Virus record (IMG/VR): IMGVR_UViG_3300036851_000548 | Location: 1-63,719 of that record | DNA length: 63,719 bases | Origin: a virus | Strand: one strand, 5' to 3' | Shown: positions 41,831 through 50,089 of the stretch, in pieces | How positions within the stretch are numbered: position 1 is the stretch's first letter | Layout: every line of letters starts with the position of its first letter | Program-made: the position numbers and the translations under genes | The notes under the pieces: generated by a model | What the model was told of the DNA's origin: nothing | Database searches by the model: none | What the model saw: the letters and a program-made list of their open reading frames with translations, nothing else

Positions 41831-42234
41831 TCGGCGGGGACGACGTCGAAGTCGTACCGCTCGAAGATCGCTGAGAAGTGCTCGCGTGCTGCGGCGAGCG
41901 CCGCGTCGAAGTCGAGCACCTCGTCGAAGACGTAGGTCGAGTGCGAGCCGGGACGGTCGTCGACCGAGTAGTCGGGGAAGGTGAGCGCCGTCCAGCCGCC
42001 GAGATGGTGCACGGTCGCACGTCCCTGGACGTGCGACCGCAGGAGGCCGCCGTCGACGCGGTAGCCCCACGGGATCGCGGGGCCGCCCGGTGGGTCGGCC
42101 TGGGTCGTGTGGGGATACCCGCCCGCCATCGCGATCAGCTCGTCGCGGTCCGGGCGGTACGGATGGCCGTCGCTGCCGGGGAGCCAAAAGTGGTGGCCCG
42201 GCACGCGCCAGCAGCCGAAGTAGTAGGCCCTCAC
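41827..42234 (-). CDS. Hypothetical protein
   Basis: 135 residues from GTG. Aromatic start 'YYFGCWRVPGHHFW', a middle 'DYSVDDRPGSHSTYVFDE', acidic end. Not recognised. Confidence 0.55.
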   Translation of the reverse strand: MRAYYFGCWRVPGHHFWLPGSDGHPYRPDRDELIAMAGGYPHTTQADPPGGPAIPWGYRVDGGLLRSHVQGRATVHHLGGWTALTFPDYSVDDRPGSHSTYVFDEVLDFDAALAAAREHFSAIFERYDFDVVPAE

Positions 42235-42674
42235 GCGCCGACCGCCGCCTGGAGGGACCGGGCGCGGGCCGAGGCGGCGAGGGCGTCCGCGCGCTCGTTC
42301 TCCGGCGTCCCGGCGTGCCCCTTCGTCCACCTGAACGTGACCGACCCGTGCCGCGCCACGGCCTGCTGCAGCCTGCGCCAGTGCGCCTGGTTCGCAACCG
42401 GCCCCGTCCTCGTGCGCCACCCGCGTTCGATCCACCCGGGCAACCAGCCCCACCCTCGAACGACGTACTGGCTGTCGCTGACGACGAGCACGTGGTCGGC
42501 GGGGCCGAGCTGGTCGAGGGCATAGGCGGCGGCGAGGATCTCCGCCTGCTGGTTCGTCGCGGCGGGGAGCTCCAGCGCGCCCTCGACGGTCGCGTCGCCG
42601 ATCAGGGCGACGTAGCCGACCCCGGCGGGGCCGCCGGTCGCGAGTCCGCTCCCGTCGACGTACGCGACGATCAC
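42231..42674 (-). CDS. Ribonuclease HI
   Basis: 147 residues, the normal size. Catalytic residues: 'AYVDGSG' (Asp), 'NQQAEI' (Glu), 'VSDSQYVV' (Asp) and 'GHAGTPENERAD' (His, Asp). It degrades RNA in RNA-DNA hybrids, for instance primers. GTG coupled to DUF1643. Confidence 0.92.
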   Translation of the reverse strand: MIVAYVDGSGLATGGPAGVGYVALIGDATVEGALELPAATNQQAEILAAAYALDQLGPADHVLVVSDSQYVVRGWGWLPGWIERGWRTRTGPVANQAHWRRLQQAVARHGSVTFRWTKGHAGTPENERADALAASARARSLQAAVGA

Positions 42675-43141
42675 CGGAATGGCTCCGGGTGGAGTCGGCC
42701 GGGGAGGTAGAGCGGGTGGCGCGGCTCGCTGTCGAGGGTGAGTCCGAGGTGGTGGAGCTTGGCGGCGGGCAGCAGCGCTGTGACCTCGTCGCTGCGGCCG
42801 CGGAGGGCGCCGTGCGTGCCCCACGCGCACACGATCAGGTCGGCGCGGTCGGCGAGTGCGAGCAGGTGCCGGTCGTTCTCGGGGTCGTCGTCGACGAGCA
42901 GCGCGGCCGGGTCGGTCGATCGGAGCGCGAAGAGGTTTCCGACGAGGAGGCGCGTGTGGCCCCAGGCGCGGGCGAACGCGACGCAGCGGCGGATCGTGGC
43001 GTCGTCGACGCGCGCGTCGGCCGTGGACGGGTTCAGCATGACGAACAGCACGGCCTCGGGCCCGGCGGCGAAGAGGTTGGGGGCGAGGTCACGCTCCAGG
43101 GTGTAGCGGTACCGGCCGCACTCGGAGAGGACGGCGGTCAC
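42671..43141 (-). CDS. DUF1643 protein
   Basis: 156 residues. 'LFVMLNPSTADARVDDATIRRC' and 'LLVGNLFALRSTDPAAL' are the DUF1643 signature. Common in phages and some bacterial islands, function unknown. Confidence 0.85.
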   Translation of the reverse strand: MTAVLSECGRYRYTLERDLAPNLFAAGPEAVLFVMLNPSTADARVDDATIRRCVAFARAWGHTRLLVGNLFALRSTDPAALLVDDDPENDRHLLALADRADLIVCAWGTHGALRGRSDEVTALLPAAKLHHLGLTLDSEPRHPLYLPGRLHPEPFR

Positions 43142-43554
43142 GGCCTCAGCGGGGTCGGCGGGGGCGGGGACTTCCGGAGGCCGCGGAAGGGGCGGACGAC
43201 CCGGCTGCCATCGAGTCGGCGGATCAGGACGTTGCGGGGGCCGCCGTGCGTCGCCTCGCCCTGCTTCTTCGTGCCCCACTGCGCGAGGATCCTGACCGGC
43301 TGGCCGCGCTCCCAGTAGACGCGCCCGCGGAGGCTGTTGCGGGACGTCTGCGGCGGTGCCCACGCGATCCCCGTCATCGCCTCCGCGTACAGCCTCCGCT
43401 CCGCCGTCCGGTCGTCCTCGCCGTCGCGGGCGTGGCGGCGCAGCGGCGGATGGCCGGAGTACCCCGCCGGGAGGCCGTGCCAGCGGCAGTCCGGATCCGC
43501 GCGGACGACGAGCGCTCGGCCGCCGACCTGCGTCTTCTCGCAGGCGCAGCTCAC
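43138..43554 (-). CDS. Hypothetical basic protein
   Basis: 138 residues from GTG. Cys residues at the start, a beta-like 'GRVYWERGQPVRILAQW' segment in the middle and a basic proline-rich end. Not recognised. Confidence 0.5.
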   Translation of the reverse strand: MSCACEKTQVGGRALVVRADPDCRWHGLPAGYSGHPPLRRHARDGEDDRTAERRLYAEAMTGIAWAPPQTSRNSLRGRVYWERGQPVRILAQWGTKKQGEATHGGPRNVLIRRLDGSRVVRPFRGLRKSPPPPTPLRP

Positions 43555-44117
43555 CCGCCCGGCCCGAGCTCGCCCTGCTGCTCCTGCGGCTCAAGCTCGC
43601 CCGCGATCCGGACGAGTTCCAGGATCCGTTCCCGCGTCGGCCTCCGGTTCACCTCGATCTCGATCGGGCCGTCGCCCGGCCCCACGTGGCGGTGGTCGAC
43701 GCGCTCTCGGTAGACCTCCGGCCGGTGCGCCTTCAGCAGCAGCGTCAGCATCGCGTCCGAGACCCGTACGGACTCCTCGACCCACTCCGTCCGCTCGACC
43801 ACCTGCCCGTCGACCGTCCGCGTGATCGTCCGGAGCACGCGGCGCGCCTCGCCGGTCGTCGCCCTCGTGTGCGCCACCTGCTCCAGCAGGTCGACGCCGA
43901 CGTCGACGGCCTCGTCCCACGCGGCCCGGAACTCGGGGTTCTCCTTCCGCTCCAGGTAGACCATGGCGCGGCTGATCCCGGCGGTCCGGGCGGCGCTGCT
44001 CACGTTCGGCATCAGGGAGAGCGCTTCGAGGAAGCGCGGGATCCAGTCGCGGTCGCCCCAGTCGCGCGGCTCAATCGCTGTGCGGGGCCTGTCGTCGGGT
44101 TCGGGGCGGGTGCTCAT
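43551..44117 (-). CDS. Terminase small subunit-like protein
   Basis: 188 residues. A helix-turn-helix ('NVSSAARTAGISRAMVY', about 38-54), a central helical part, and 'VSDAMLTLLLKAHRPEVYRER' match TerS proteins that recognise packaging DNA. It lies 11 kb from TerL, unusual for the usually adjacent pair. The leader has tandem CTAGACAC repeats and no ribosome binding site. Confidence 0.72.
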   Translation of the reverse strand: MSTRPEPDDRPRTAIEPRDWGDRDWIPRFLEALSLMPNVSSAARTAGISRAMVYLERKENPEFRAAWDEAVDVGVDLLEQVAHTRATTGEARRVLRTITRTVDGQVVERTEWVEESVRVSDAMLTLLLKAHRPEVYRERVDHRHVGPGDGPIEIEVNRRPTRERILELVRIAGELEPQEQQGELGPGG

Positions 44118-44122
44118 GGGGT

Positions 44123-44138
44123 GTGTCTAGGTGTCTAG
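44123..44138 (-). repeat. Tandem CTAGACAC repeat before TerS
   Basis: Two perfect 8-base copies in the leader of the TerS-like gene, starting 6 bases upstream of its ATG. They could be an operator or a TerS binding site. TATAAC just upstream may be a -10. Confidence 0.55.
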
Positions 44139-44151
44139 GTTATAGCGCGTA

Positions 44152-44388
44152 TCAGGATGCAGCGGCGGGCGGGTTCGCGGTGGCCGGGTTCTCGTCCTGG
44201 AGGCGGCGCATCCAGGCGCCGATGTCTTCCGCGAGTTCGGGCCTGTAGGCGTCCAGCGGTGCGGCTGCGACCATGTCTGTGATCCGCTGGCAGGGGCGGC
44301 ACATGGCGTAGGTGCCCCCGGCGCCGTCGGACTCGTGGACGAGGACGCCGTTCGTCCGTTCGCAGACGGGGCAGGCGGCGTCGCTCAC
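44152..44388 (-). CDS. Zinc-finger protein
   Basis: 78 residues. CPVC (6-9) and 'CRPC' (30-33) form a four-Cys site. Its TGA is part of a CCTGATACG box. GTG overlaps the upstream stop. Confidence 0.6.
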   Translation of the reverse strand: MSDAACPVCERTNGVLVHESDGAGGTYAMCRPCQRITDMVAAAPLDAYRPELAEDIGAWMRRLQDENPATANPPAAAS

Positions 44389-44618
44389 GCGGCGTGAGGT
44401 CCTATCTCCTCGGCGGGGAGCCAGCCCCCGTTTTCGGCCCTCGGGTGCCTCCGGGCGAGTCCGAGCTGCTCCAGGGCGTAGAGGTGGTGGTGGGTGGTGG
44501 AGGGGGACGCGTGCCCGCAGATCGCGCCGACGTCGCGGACGCGGGCGGGCCAGCCGTCGACGGTGGCTTGCCTGAGCGCGTCGAGGACCTGCCGCTGCGC
44601 CGGGGTAATCCTCTCCAC
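44385..44618 (-). CDS. LexA-like winged-helix protein
   Basis: 77 residues. 'ERITPAQRQVLDAL', 'PARVRDVGAICGHASPSTTHHHLYALEQLG' follow the LexA DNA-binding domain, without any protease domain. A small repressor is likely. GTG one base after the predicted start of P10. Confidence 0.65.
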   Translation of the reverse strand: MERITPAQRQVLDALRQATVDGWPARVRDVGAICGHASPSTTHHHLYALEQLGLARRHPRAENGGWLPAEEIGPHAA

Positions 44619-44625
44619 GCGTATC

Positions 44626-44646
44626 AGGCTACGCCGTGGATCGGAC
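44626..44646 (-). promoter_or_regulatory. Promoter P10 (GTCCG-N10-TAGCCT)
   Basis: GTCCG at 44642-44646, TAGCCT at 44626-44631, CGTA-N6-TACG at 44620-44633. The TAG is also the stop of the upstream gene. Predicted start 44619. Confidence 0.63.
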
Positions 44647-44889
44647 GCGGGGGAACGGATTGACGATCCACTCCCGTTCTACTGCGTCGAGGATCCCGAT
44701 CTGGCCGAGGTCCCCGAGGGTGCCCCCGTGCTCGCGCTGGTCGGCGTGCAGCTGCGCGATGGCCGCGCCGACGCCCTCCGGGTCCGGGGCGCATGCCAGC
44801 ACCGTCAGCGCGTCCCCGTCGCGCCCGTAGAGGCGGTAGCGGTGCGCCTCGTCGCGCGGGTAGACGGCGTCGGGGTCGATCCGGTTCAC
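44629..44889 (-). CDS. Hypothetical protein
   Basis: 86 residues from GTG. The last six codons (V-R-S-T-A-stop) are the sequence of promoter P10. Not recognised. Confidence 0.5.
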   Translation of the reverse strand: MNRIDPDAVYPRDEAHRYRLYGRDGDALTVLACAPDPEGVGAAIAQLHADQREHGGTLGDLGQIGILDAVEREWIVNPFPRVRSTA

Positions 44890-45098
44890 CGGTCGGCAGC
44901 CAGCGGTTCCACGATGACGTGCCTTCTGCCCGACGGCGCGAGCGCGTACCTGCCCCGCAGGGCCTCCAGCCTCCGGTCAGCGAGGCCGACGGCGATCACG
45001 ACGCCTTCCCACGGGTACACGGCCGTGTCGATCGGCGCGTAGACGGGCAGGCCGAGCCGCACGGCCTCCCGCATGACCTCGTCGGTGCGGTCGGTCAC
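44886..45098 (-). CDS. Hypothetical protein
   Basis: 70 residues, beta-rich with 'EGVVIAVGLADRRLEALRG' and 'RRHVIVEPL'. GTG overlaps the upstream stop. Confidence 0.45.
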   Translation of the reverse strand: MTDRTDEVMREAVRLGLPVYAPIDTAVYPWEGVVIAVGLADRRLEALRGRYALAPSGRRHVIVEPLAADR

Positions 45099-45271
45099 GC
45101 CGCCCTCCGCCGCGCTCGCCTCGGCCCGAGGGTCAGTCGCCGAAGCGCCCGCAGGTACGCGTCCCGGGTCATCCGGCCCTTCACGTACGCCTCGCGGAGC
45201 CGACCGGCGGGGCCGCTCCACTTCCCCGGCGTGAACCGGTCGAGGTCGCCGTAGGGGTCGCGGACGTTCAC
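45095..45271 (-). CDS. Small basic protein
   Basis: 58 residues between two 4-base overlaps (GTGA at both ends). Starts V-N-V-R-D-P-Y-G-D-L; the end is Arg-rich. GC-rich third positions support coding. Short length and coupling make it likely real. Confidence 0.5.
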   Translation of the reverse strand: MNVRDPYGDLDRFTPGKWSGPAGRLREAYVKGRMTRDAYLRALRRLTLGPRRARRRAA

Positions 45272-45525
45272 GCGAACCGCTTCAGATCAGTGAGCGAGTA
45301 GGCGAGCCTGACACCGCCGAAGTCGCTGATCTCTGCTTCGAGGAGCGCGTCGTCGCCCTTGGCGAGGCGCGTGATGACGGCCTGATCGACGCGGATGCTT
45401 CCGCCGTCACGGGTGCGCTGCGTCCACGTCTCCTGCCCGTCCCCGCGGCCGGTGCGTCGCCAGCCGCCGCGCCGGAGGACTCGGTGCCAGCGGCGCAGTT
45501 CGAACGCCTGCCGGAGGCGCCTCAC
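45268..45525 (-). CDS. Small basic protein
   Basis: 85 residues; Arg/Trp-rich N-terminal half and an acidic C-terminal half ('DALLEAEISDFGG'). Not recognised. Confidence 0.45.
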   Translation of the reverse strand: MRRLRQAFELRRWHRVLRRGGWRRTGRGDGQETWTQRTRDGGSIRVDQAVITRLAKGDDALLEAEISDFGGVRLAYSLTDLKRFA

Positions 45526-45710
45526 CGCGCCACGACCTTGACACCCTCGGTGTCCTGCTCGGCCTGCTGCGCGAGCCGGGTTCGGTTCCCGATCCGCCAG
45601 TGCGTCTGGTAGGTGGCGTCGAGCCAGCGTGCGGGGCGACCGGCGAGGCCGTCCGTGTAGCCCTGCTCCCGGAACTGCCGGTCGCGGAGGGCTCGCTGCC
45701 TCGCGTTCAC
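45522..45710 (-). CDS. Small basic helical protein
   Basis: 62 residues. 'RALRDRQFREQGYTDGLAGRPARWLD' has an amphipathic helix and a Gly turn. GTG coupled. Not recognised. Confidence 0.45.
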   Translation of the reverse strand: MNARQRALRDRQFREQGYTDGLAGRPARWLDATYQTHWRIGNRTRLAQQAEQDTEGVKVVAR

Positions 45711-45901
45711 CTGGGCACCTCGGGCGCGCGGTCGCTGCGGCGTGCCAGTTCGTCCTTCAGATCGGCGTAGAACGCGCCGACGATGGCGACGAAGTCAGCG
45801 AGCGTCGCCGTGTCGATACCGCCGAGCGTCCCGGTTGTGCTGTGGTCTTCGGCGACCTGGCGGATCGCTCGGGACATAGTCGCCATCGGGCTAGCCATCA
45901 T
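45707..45901 (-). CDS. Small hypothetical protein
   Basis: 64 residues from ATG 45901 (GTG 45916 and ATG 45898 are alternatives). Ala-rich helices. Overlaps the upstream gene. Confidence 0.4.
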   Translation of the reverse strand: MMASPMATMSRAIRQVAEDHSTTGTLGGIDTATLADFVAIVGAFYADLKDELARRSDRAPEVPR

Positions 45902-46184
45902 GCGGACGTCCGCCACGACGTCCGTCCTGAGCGGTCACGTAGACGGCGCCGTCGCGGCCGTCGTAGCCGGGCGCGAACGCGTAGCGGCGCTCGGCCCCGT
46001 CGTCCTGCTGGATCTCGCCGAGCCACACCTCGTGGTTCAGGTCGCTGCCCTCCCGGCGGACAGCGGCCTTGCGGGTGCTGCCGCACTCGGTCTCCATGAC
46101 GACGGCGCGGTAGGCGCGGCCCGGCCCCGACGGGACGACGGTGACCCATTCCCCGCGCCTGAGGTCCATCGCGCGCCTAGTCAT
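45891..46184 (-). CDS. Small beta-rich protein
   Basis: 97 residues from ATG overlapping the upstream stop by 8 bases. 'GEWVTVVPSGPGRAYRAVVME' looks beta-stranded. Not recognised. Confidence 0.45.
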   Translation of the reverse strand: MTRRAMDLRRGEWVTVVPSGPGRAYRAVVMETECGSTRKAAVRREGSDLNHEVWLGEIQQDDGAERRYAFAPGYDGRDGAVYVTAQDGRRGGRPHDG

Positions 46185-46467
46185 CGGCGTGCCCGCTCAT
46201 GACGTCGTGGTGGTCGGGGTGCTTCGGGTCCGCGATCTCGTACGCCTCGCGCGGGTCGACGTGCGCGGCCCGCTCGCGGCGGACCGCCTCGCCCTCGGCG
46301 CGGTGCTCCAGCGCCGCCTGCACCTGCCGCGAGTCGAGGAACTCGTACAGCACCTCCTCCGGAACCGAGAACACGAGGTCGGCGAGCGCGATGGGGAGGT
46401 CGTGGTCGCCTGAGACGAGCAGCGTGTAGCCACTCTCGTCGTAGTCGAGCGCGATCCTGTCGATCAT
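46177..46467 (-). CDS. Hypothetical acidic protein
   Basis: 96 residues. 'ALDYDESGYTLLVSGDHDLPIAL' then a charged helix and an end rich in His and Asp. ATG overlaps the upstream stop. Confidence 0.5.
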   Translation of the reverse strand: MIDRIALDYDESGYTLLVSGDHDLPIALADLVFSVPEEVLYEFLDSRQVQAALEHRAEGEAVRRERAAHVDPREAYEIADPKHPDHHDVMSGHADD

Positions 46468-46805
46468 GTCCCGCTCGCCTCCCAGTCATAGACGGTCGCG
46501 CCGCTGACCACGCGTCCCGAGAAGAGGTGTTCGTCCTCGTCGAGCCGCAGGATACGGCGGAGGCCCTGCTCCGGGGCGGCCGTGATCGCAGCGTCGCGGA
46601 CGGTCAGGCCCGGCAGGTCGGGGCTCGGGCGGGCCGCGAGCCATATCCGCAGCGACTGCTCGTACCGCTCCGCGTCGGCGGGGTCGTCGAACTCCGCCCG
46701 CTCGCGGATGTGCTCGACGGGGATGCCGGTCGCGGAGTCCTGCGCCACGATCAGGGTGATGTGCACCGCCTCGGGGCGGATCAGGCCAGGGGCGTGTTCG
46801 GTCAT
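46464..46805 (-). CDS. Hypothetical protein
   Basis: 113 residues from ATG with AGGAGGAG upstream. Alpha/beta composition with 'AVHITLIVAQDSATGIPVEHI'. Not recognised. Confidence 0.5.
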   Translation of the reverse strand: MTEHAPGLIRPEAVHITLIVAQDSATGIPVEHIRERAEFDDPADAERYEQSLRIWLAARPSPDLPGLTVRDAAITAAPEQGLRRILRLDEDEHLFSGRVVSGATVYDWEASGT

Positions 46806-47263
46806 CCGTCTCCTCCTTGCTTTCGCGGGTCGTGGGGACTGTCCTTGCCAAAGTGCGAGTCCCACCAGTCTGTGATCTGCCCGTCGGCGTCGAAGGACGC
46901 GGTCGCGGCGATCGGCGAGACGGTCGTGAGGCCGCCGCCGTCGATGGGGTCCTGCGGCCACCCCTCCGAGCGAGCGCGGTCCCACTGCTCGAACGTGATC
47001 GGGCGAAGCGACCCGACGTCGTGCGAGGACAGTTCACCGGCGGCGCACATGACGGAGTGCCAGCAGCCGTACTCCCTGCCGCGCTCCCTGCCCGAGAGCG
47101 TCAGCGGCCAGTCCTCCGGATAGCGGGTCCGCGTGAACGCGTCCGTGGTGTGCCCGTATACCGTCAGCTCGGGGTAGACGACGATGTAGAACGCCTCCGC
47201 GCCTCCGCCGTCGGGCGGATCGCATCCCATGAAGCAGGCGCAGCGGTCGGCGAGTTCGCTCAC
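46802..47263 (-). CDS. Hypothetical protein
   Basis: 153 residues from GTG. Two Cys near the start, 'YIVVYPELTVYGHTTDAF', and a Trp-rich C-terminus. Not recognised. Confidence 0.5.
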   Translation of the reverse strand: MSELADRCACFMGCDPPDGGGAEAFYIVVYPELTVYGHTTDAFTRTRYPEDWPLTLSGRERGREYGCWHSVMCAAGELSSHDVGSLRPITFEQWDRARSEGWPQDPIDGGGLTTVSPIAATASFDADGQITDWWDSHFGKDSPHDPRKQGGDG

Positions 47264-47475
47264 GCGGCGGCCTCGAACGCGGGGCAGGGGCAGTCGTCGC
47301 AGCGGCCCTCGAAGCGGTCGCCGTGGTGCGCCTCGTGGTGGTGGCCGCACTCGCAGTAGTCGTCCGGGTTCGGGTCGCGCTCGTGGTCGGGGCGGTACCC
47401 GTAGGCGAGCGCGGCCTCCGCCATCACGGTGTTCGCGACCTTCAGGTCGATCGAGTCGAGGGGGCGGTCAGGCAT
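47260..47475 (-). CDS. Cys/His-rich zinc protein
   Basis: 71 residues. 'CECGHHHEAHHG' and 'CDDCPC' (about 41-64) form a likely zinc cluster, as in small actinophage proteins with a CxCGH motif. Confidence 0.55.
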   Translation of the reverse strand: MPDRPLDSIDLKVANTVMAEAALAYGYRPDHERDPNPDDYCECGHHHEAHHGDRFEGRCDDCPCPAFEAAA

Positions 47476-47701
47476 CGGTCACCTGCGTGCCCGGGGGAGG
47501 CCCCGCCGTAACCGGGACCTCCCCGAGGCGCGCCCTGAACTCCCACCGCTCCGGGTCGAAGACGTAGCCGGTCAGGTCGAACGCGTCGGGGTGCCGGTAG
47601 CGGCCTCCCTGTTCGCGGACGACGATGCGGAGGCCGTCGCACGGGCCTCCGACCACGCGGGCCTCACGGCCCCGCAGGTTGTCCGAGTCCGTCCAGCGCA
47701 C
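47468..47701 (-). CDS. Hypothetical protein
   Basis: 77 residues from GTG. 'EARVVGGPCDGLRIVV' is a motif common in small phage proteins of unknown function, followed by a beta-rich tail. Confidence 0.55.
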   Translation of the reverse strand: MRWTDSDNLRGREARVVGGPCDGLRIVVREQGGRYRHPDAFDLTGYVFDPERWEFRARLGEVPVTAGPPPGTQVTDA

Positions 47702-47702
47702 C

Positions 47703-48002
47703 TCAGGCGACCGCCTTCCGGTAGAGCGCGTCGTGCTCCCCCTTCTTCATCTCGACCAGCCCCTCCGCGATCAGGTTGGCGAGCGCCGCCTCGATCTGCC
47801 GGTGCGACGGCCGGTTCCGGGCCTCGGGGTGCCGCTCCCTGTAGAGCCTGTCGATCCGCTTCGACAGAGAAGCGCCGTCGCCTGTGTGGTAGCCGTCCAG
47901 GTACCGCGACAGCCAGACGCCGGGGCGCGCCGCCTCCTCGGCGTGCGCCTCGATCGCGTCGAGGACCACCTGCTCCACCTTGCCGCGCGATCGGTCAGTC
48001 AT
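47703..48002 (-). CDS. Winged-helix-like small protein
   Basis: 99 residues. 'SHRQIEAALANLIAEGLVEMKKGEHDALYR' looks like a winged helix. It may bind DNA. ATG overlaps the upstream stop by 8 bases. Confidence 0.5.
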   Translation of the reverse strand: MTDRSRGKVEQVVLDAIEAHAEEAARPGVWLSRYLDGYHTGDGASLSKRIDRLYRERHPEARNRPSHRQIEAALANLIAEGLVEMKKGEHDALYRKAVA

Positions 48003-48228
48003 CGTTGCTCTCGGCCTCGATGCGGATCAGGTGGCCGTGGTGCTCCACGAAATCCGTGTCGCGGTCTAGCTGACGCTGCTCGGTCTCGGTGACTTCGCGC
48101 GAGCAGACAGCGCAGGTGCTCCTCGGCGCCGGTTTGCTGTCAGCGATCAACTGCGACAGGGAGGGGTGGGTGCCGTCGCGGAGCGCGGCGATCTCCTCGG
48201 CGTGGTCGCGGAACTTGCGTGGCGTCAT
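47995..48228 (-). CDS. Small hypothetical protein
   Basis: 77 residues with 'CAVC' in the middle and an acidic end. ATG overlaps the UvrD-like stop. Not recognised. Confidence 0.5.
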   Translation of the reverse strand: MTPRKFRDHAEEIAALRDGTHPSLSQLIADSKPAPRSTCAVCSREVTETEQRQLDRDTDFVEHHGHLIRIEAESNDD

Positions 48229-50003
48229 CGCACGTACTCCATGACCAGTTCGCCCTCTTCGGTGACGACGACGACCCGCTGGAAACTACTGCGGCGGTAG
48301 ACGGCCCAGGCGGTCTCGATCGCGACCTTCGAGTCGGTGTGCACGCCGAGCAGGATGTTGTCGGCGTGGAGGTTGAACACGCCGGGGCGTCCTGCGACGT
48401 CCTCCGCGACCGTGGCCTGCGGGGTTCGGGGCGATGCGGCGTTCCCGTCGATGGAGACGTGGTCGGCCGTGCCGCGCTGCGCGATCTCGATCGTCGCGGC
48501 GTCTGCCTCGACCTCGAACGTGGTGCCCATGCCGTCGGTGGCGACGAGCACGCCCGCCTGCAACCCGAAGAACTCGCTGGCGGCGGTGAGGTCCAGCGCG
48601 AGCCGGGCGCGGGTGACCGCGACGTACATCAGCCGGAGCTCTTCGCCGCTCGGCTCGTCGGGGAAGTCGTCCGCGATCTTCACGCTGTCCCACTCGCGAC
48701 CCTTCGCCTTGTGCGCGGTCGAGATCACGATGTCGGCGTCCTCTTCGCGAGGCATCCGCTCCAGCGCGTCGAGAATGGTCTGGACGCCGAACTCGTCGAT
48801 CAGGTTGACCATCAGGCGGAGGTCGCCGCCCTGCTCGTCCTGCTCGACGTACTCCTGAACCTCGCCCCAGGACTTGAAGCAGGCGAGTTCGGGGTGCGAC
48901 GTCCAGCCCTGCGTCATCAGGTCGTTCGCGGCCTTCGCGAAGTCAGCGACCTCGCGGCCTCCGCCGACGAGGTGCGGGCGGCGCCCGCGCTTCAACTCGT
49001 CCAGCAGGATCGTGATCGTCGTCGCGTTCGTGCGGCACAGGTACGCGTCCGGTTCGGCGAGCGCGCCGACGGTGCTCGGGATCGACTCGGTGCCGGTCAG
49101 CGTCAGCTCGGCGTCCAGGAGGCGGAGGCAGTGGTTCGCCTTCTCCGCGACGGCGGGGCCGAACCGGAAGGACTGCGACAGGTACGCCTTCTGCTCGGCC
49201 TGCACCTTCTGCAGCGCGTTGACCGCGCCCGTGAACGTGTAGATCTGCTGCTGGCTGTCGCCGACCCAGACGATCTGCGCGTGCGTCTGCGCCTCGATGA
49301 TCGCGACGAGGACGGGGTTGGCGTCCTGCGCCTCGTCGAAGAGGATGAACTCGGTGTCGATGCGCGGGCTGCTGAGGTGCCACATCTTCAAGTAGTGGTC
49401 GTGGCGGAACGGGAGGATCCCCCGCTCGTTCACGATGTCCGCCCATGCCTTCCGCATGTACGGGACGTGCGTGCGGGCGACCTCGTTGTTGTTGACGTAG
49501 GAGCCGGGTGGGAGGTCGATCCCGTCGATGTACGGGACGTGCCGCGCCTCGGGCTGCAGGTCGGCGGACTGGCAGAACCCGATGACGCCGCGCATCGTCA
49601 GCCCGGCGAGGAAAGCGGGGCCGAGCCGCTTGTGCGTGCCGTCGGGGAGCGTCAGGTGGATCGGCTCGCGGATGCCGAGGTGCTTCGCGAGGTCGGTCGA
49701 CTTCATCCGCGCGCTGTTCTTCAGGCGGGCGGCGTAGCGGGTGCCCGGCACGACCGCGCGGTAGGCGAGCGAGTGGGCGGTCGAGCAGGCGACGTTGCGG
49801 GGCATCTTCGCCTTCGACTCTTCGACGATCGCCCTGTTGAAGGCGACGTACTGGCCGCGCCGCGTGGTGCTCTCGGCGAGCAGGCGGAGCGTCGATGTCT
49901 TCCCGGCTCCTGCGCCCGCCTCGATGACGAGCGACTTGCCGGTTCCGAACAGCGCGAGCGCTTTCTGCTGCTCGGCGGTCGGGGTGATAGTAGTGCTGGA
50001 CAT
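48225..50003 (-). CDS. UvrD/Rep-like superfamily 1 helicase
   Basis: 592 residues. Walker A 'EAGAGAGKTS' (28-37), motif II 'FDEAQDANP', motif III 'VGDSQQQIYTFTGA', motif V/VI 'TAHKAKGREWDSV' and 'MYVAVTRA'. A C-terminal domain after residue 480 is unrelated to standard UvrD. It unwinds DNA in repair, recombination or replication. ATG has GGGAGG upstream and is driven by P11. Confidence 0.9.
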   Translation of the reverse strand: MSSTTITPTAEQQKALALFGTGKSLVIEAGAGAGKTSTLRLLAESTTRRGQYVAFNRAIVEESKAKMPRNVACSTAHSLAYRAVVPGTRYAARLKNSARMKSTDLAKHLGIREPIHLTLPDGTHKRLGPAFLAGLTMRGVIGFCQSADLQPEARHVPYIDGIDLPPGSYVNNNEVARTHVPYMRKAWADIVNERGILPFRHDHYLKMWHLSSPRIDTEFILFDEAQDANPVLVAIIEAQTHAQIVWVGDSQQQIYTFTGAVNALQKVQAEQKAYLSQSFRFGPAVAEKANHCLRLLDAELTLTGTESIPSTVGALAEPDAYLCRTNATTITILLDELKRGRRPHLVGGGREVADFAKAANDLMTQGWTSHPELACFKSWGEVQEYVEQDEQGGDLRLMVNLIDEFGVQTILDALERMPREEDADIVISTAHKAKGREWDSVKIADDFPDEPSGEELRLMYVAVTRARLALDLTAASEFFGLQAGVLVATDGMGTTFEVEADAATIEIAQRGTADHVSIDGNAASPRTPQATVAEDVAGRPGVFNLHADNILLGVHTDSKVAIETAWAVYRRSSFQRVVVVTEEGELVMEYVR

Positions 50004-50043
50004 GCGGGCCTCCCGGTTACGGCGGGTGGACGTGGACGGCCTT

Positions 50044-50064
50044 ACTGTATCAGGATAATCGGAC
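50044..50064 (-). promoter_or_regulatory. Promoter P11 (GTCCG-N10-TACAGT)
   Basis: GTCCG at 50060-50064, TACAGT at 50044-50049, with CCTGA in the spacer (register 2). Predicted start 50037, leader about 34 bases. Confidence 0.55.
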
Positions 50065-50089
50065 GGGAAGCAAGCACCGGAAGGGGGAT

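Noticed and set aside
44148-44161. A full promoter of the common type before TerS
   Set aside because: CCTGATACG is present but there is no TAnnnT with GTCCG 10 bases upstream.
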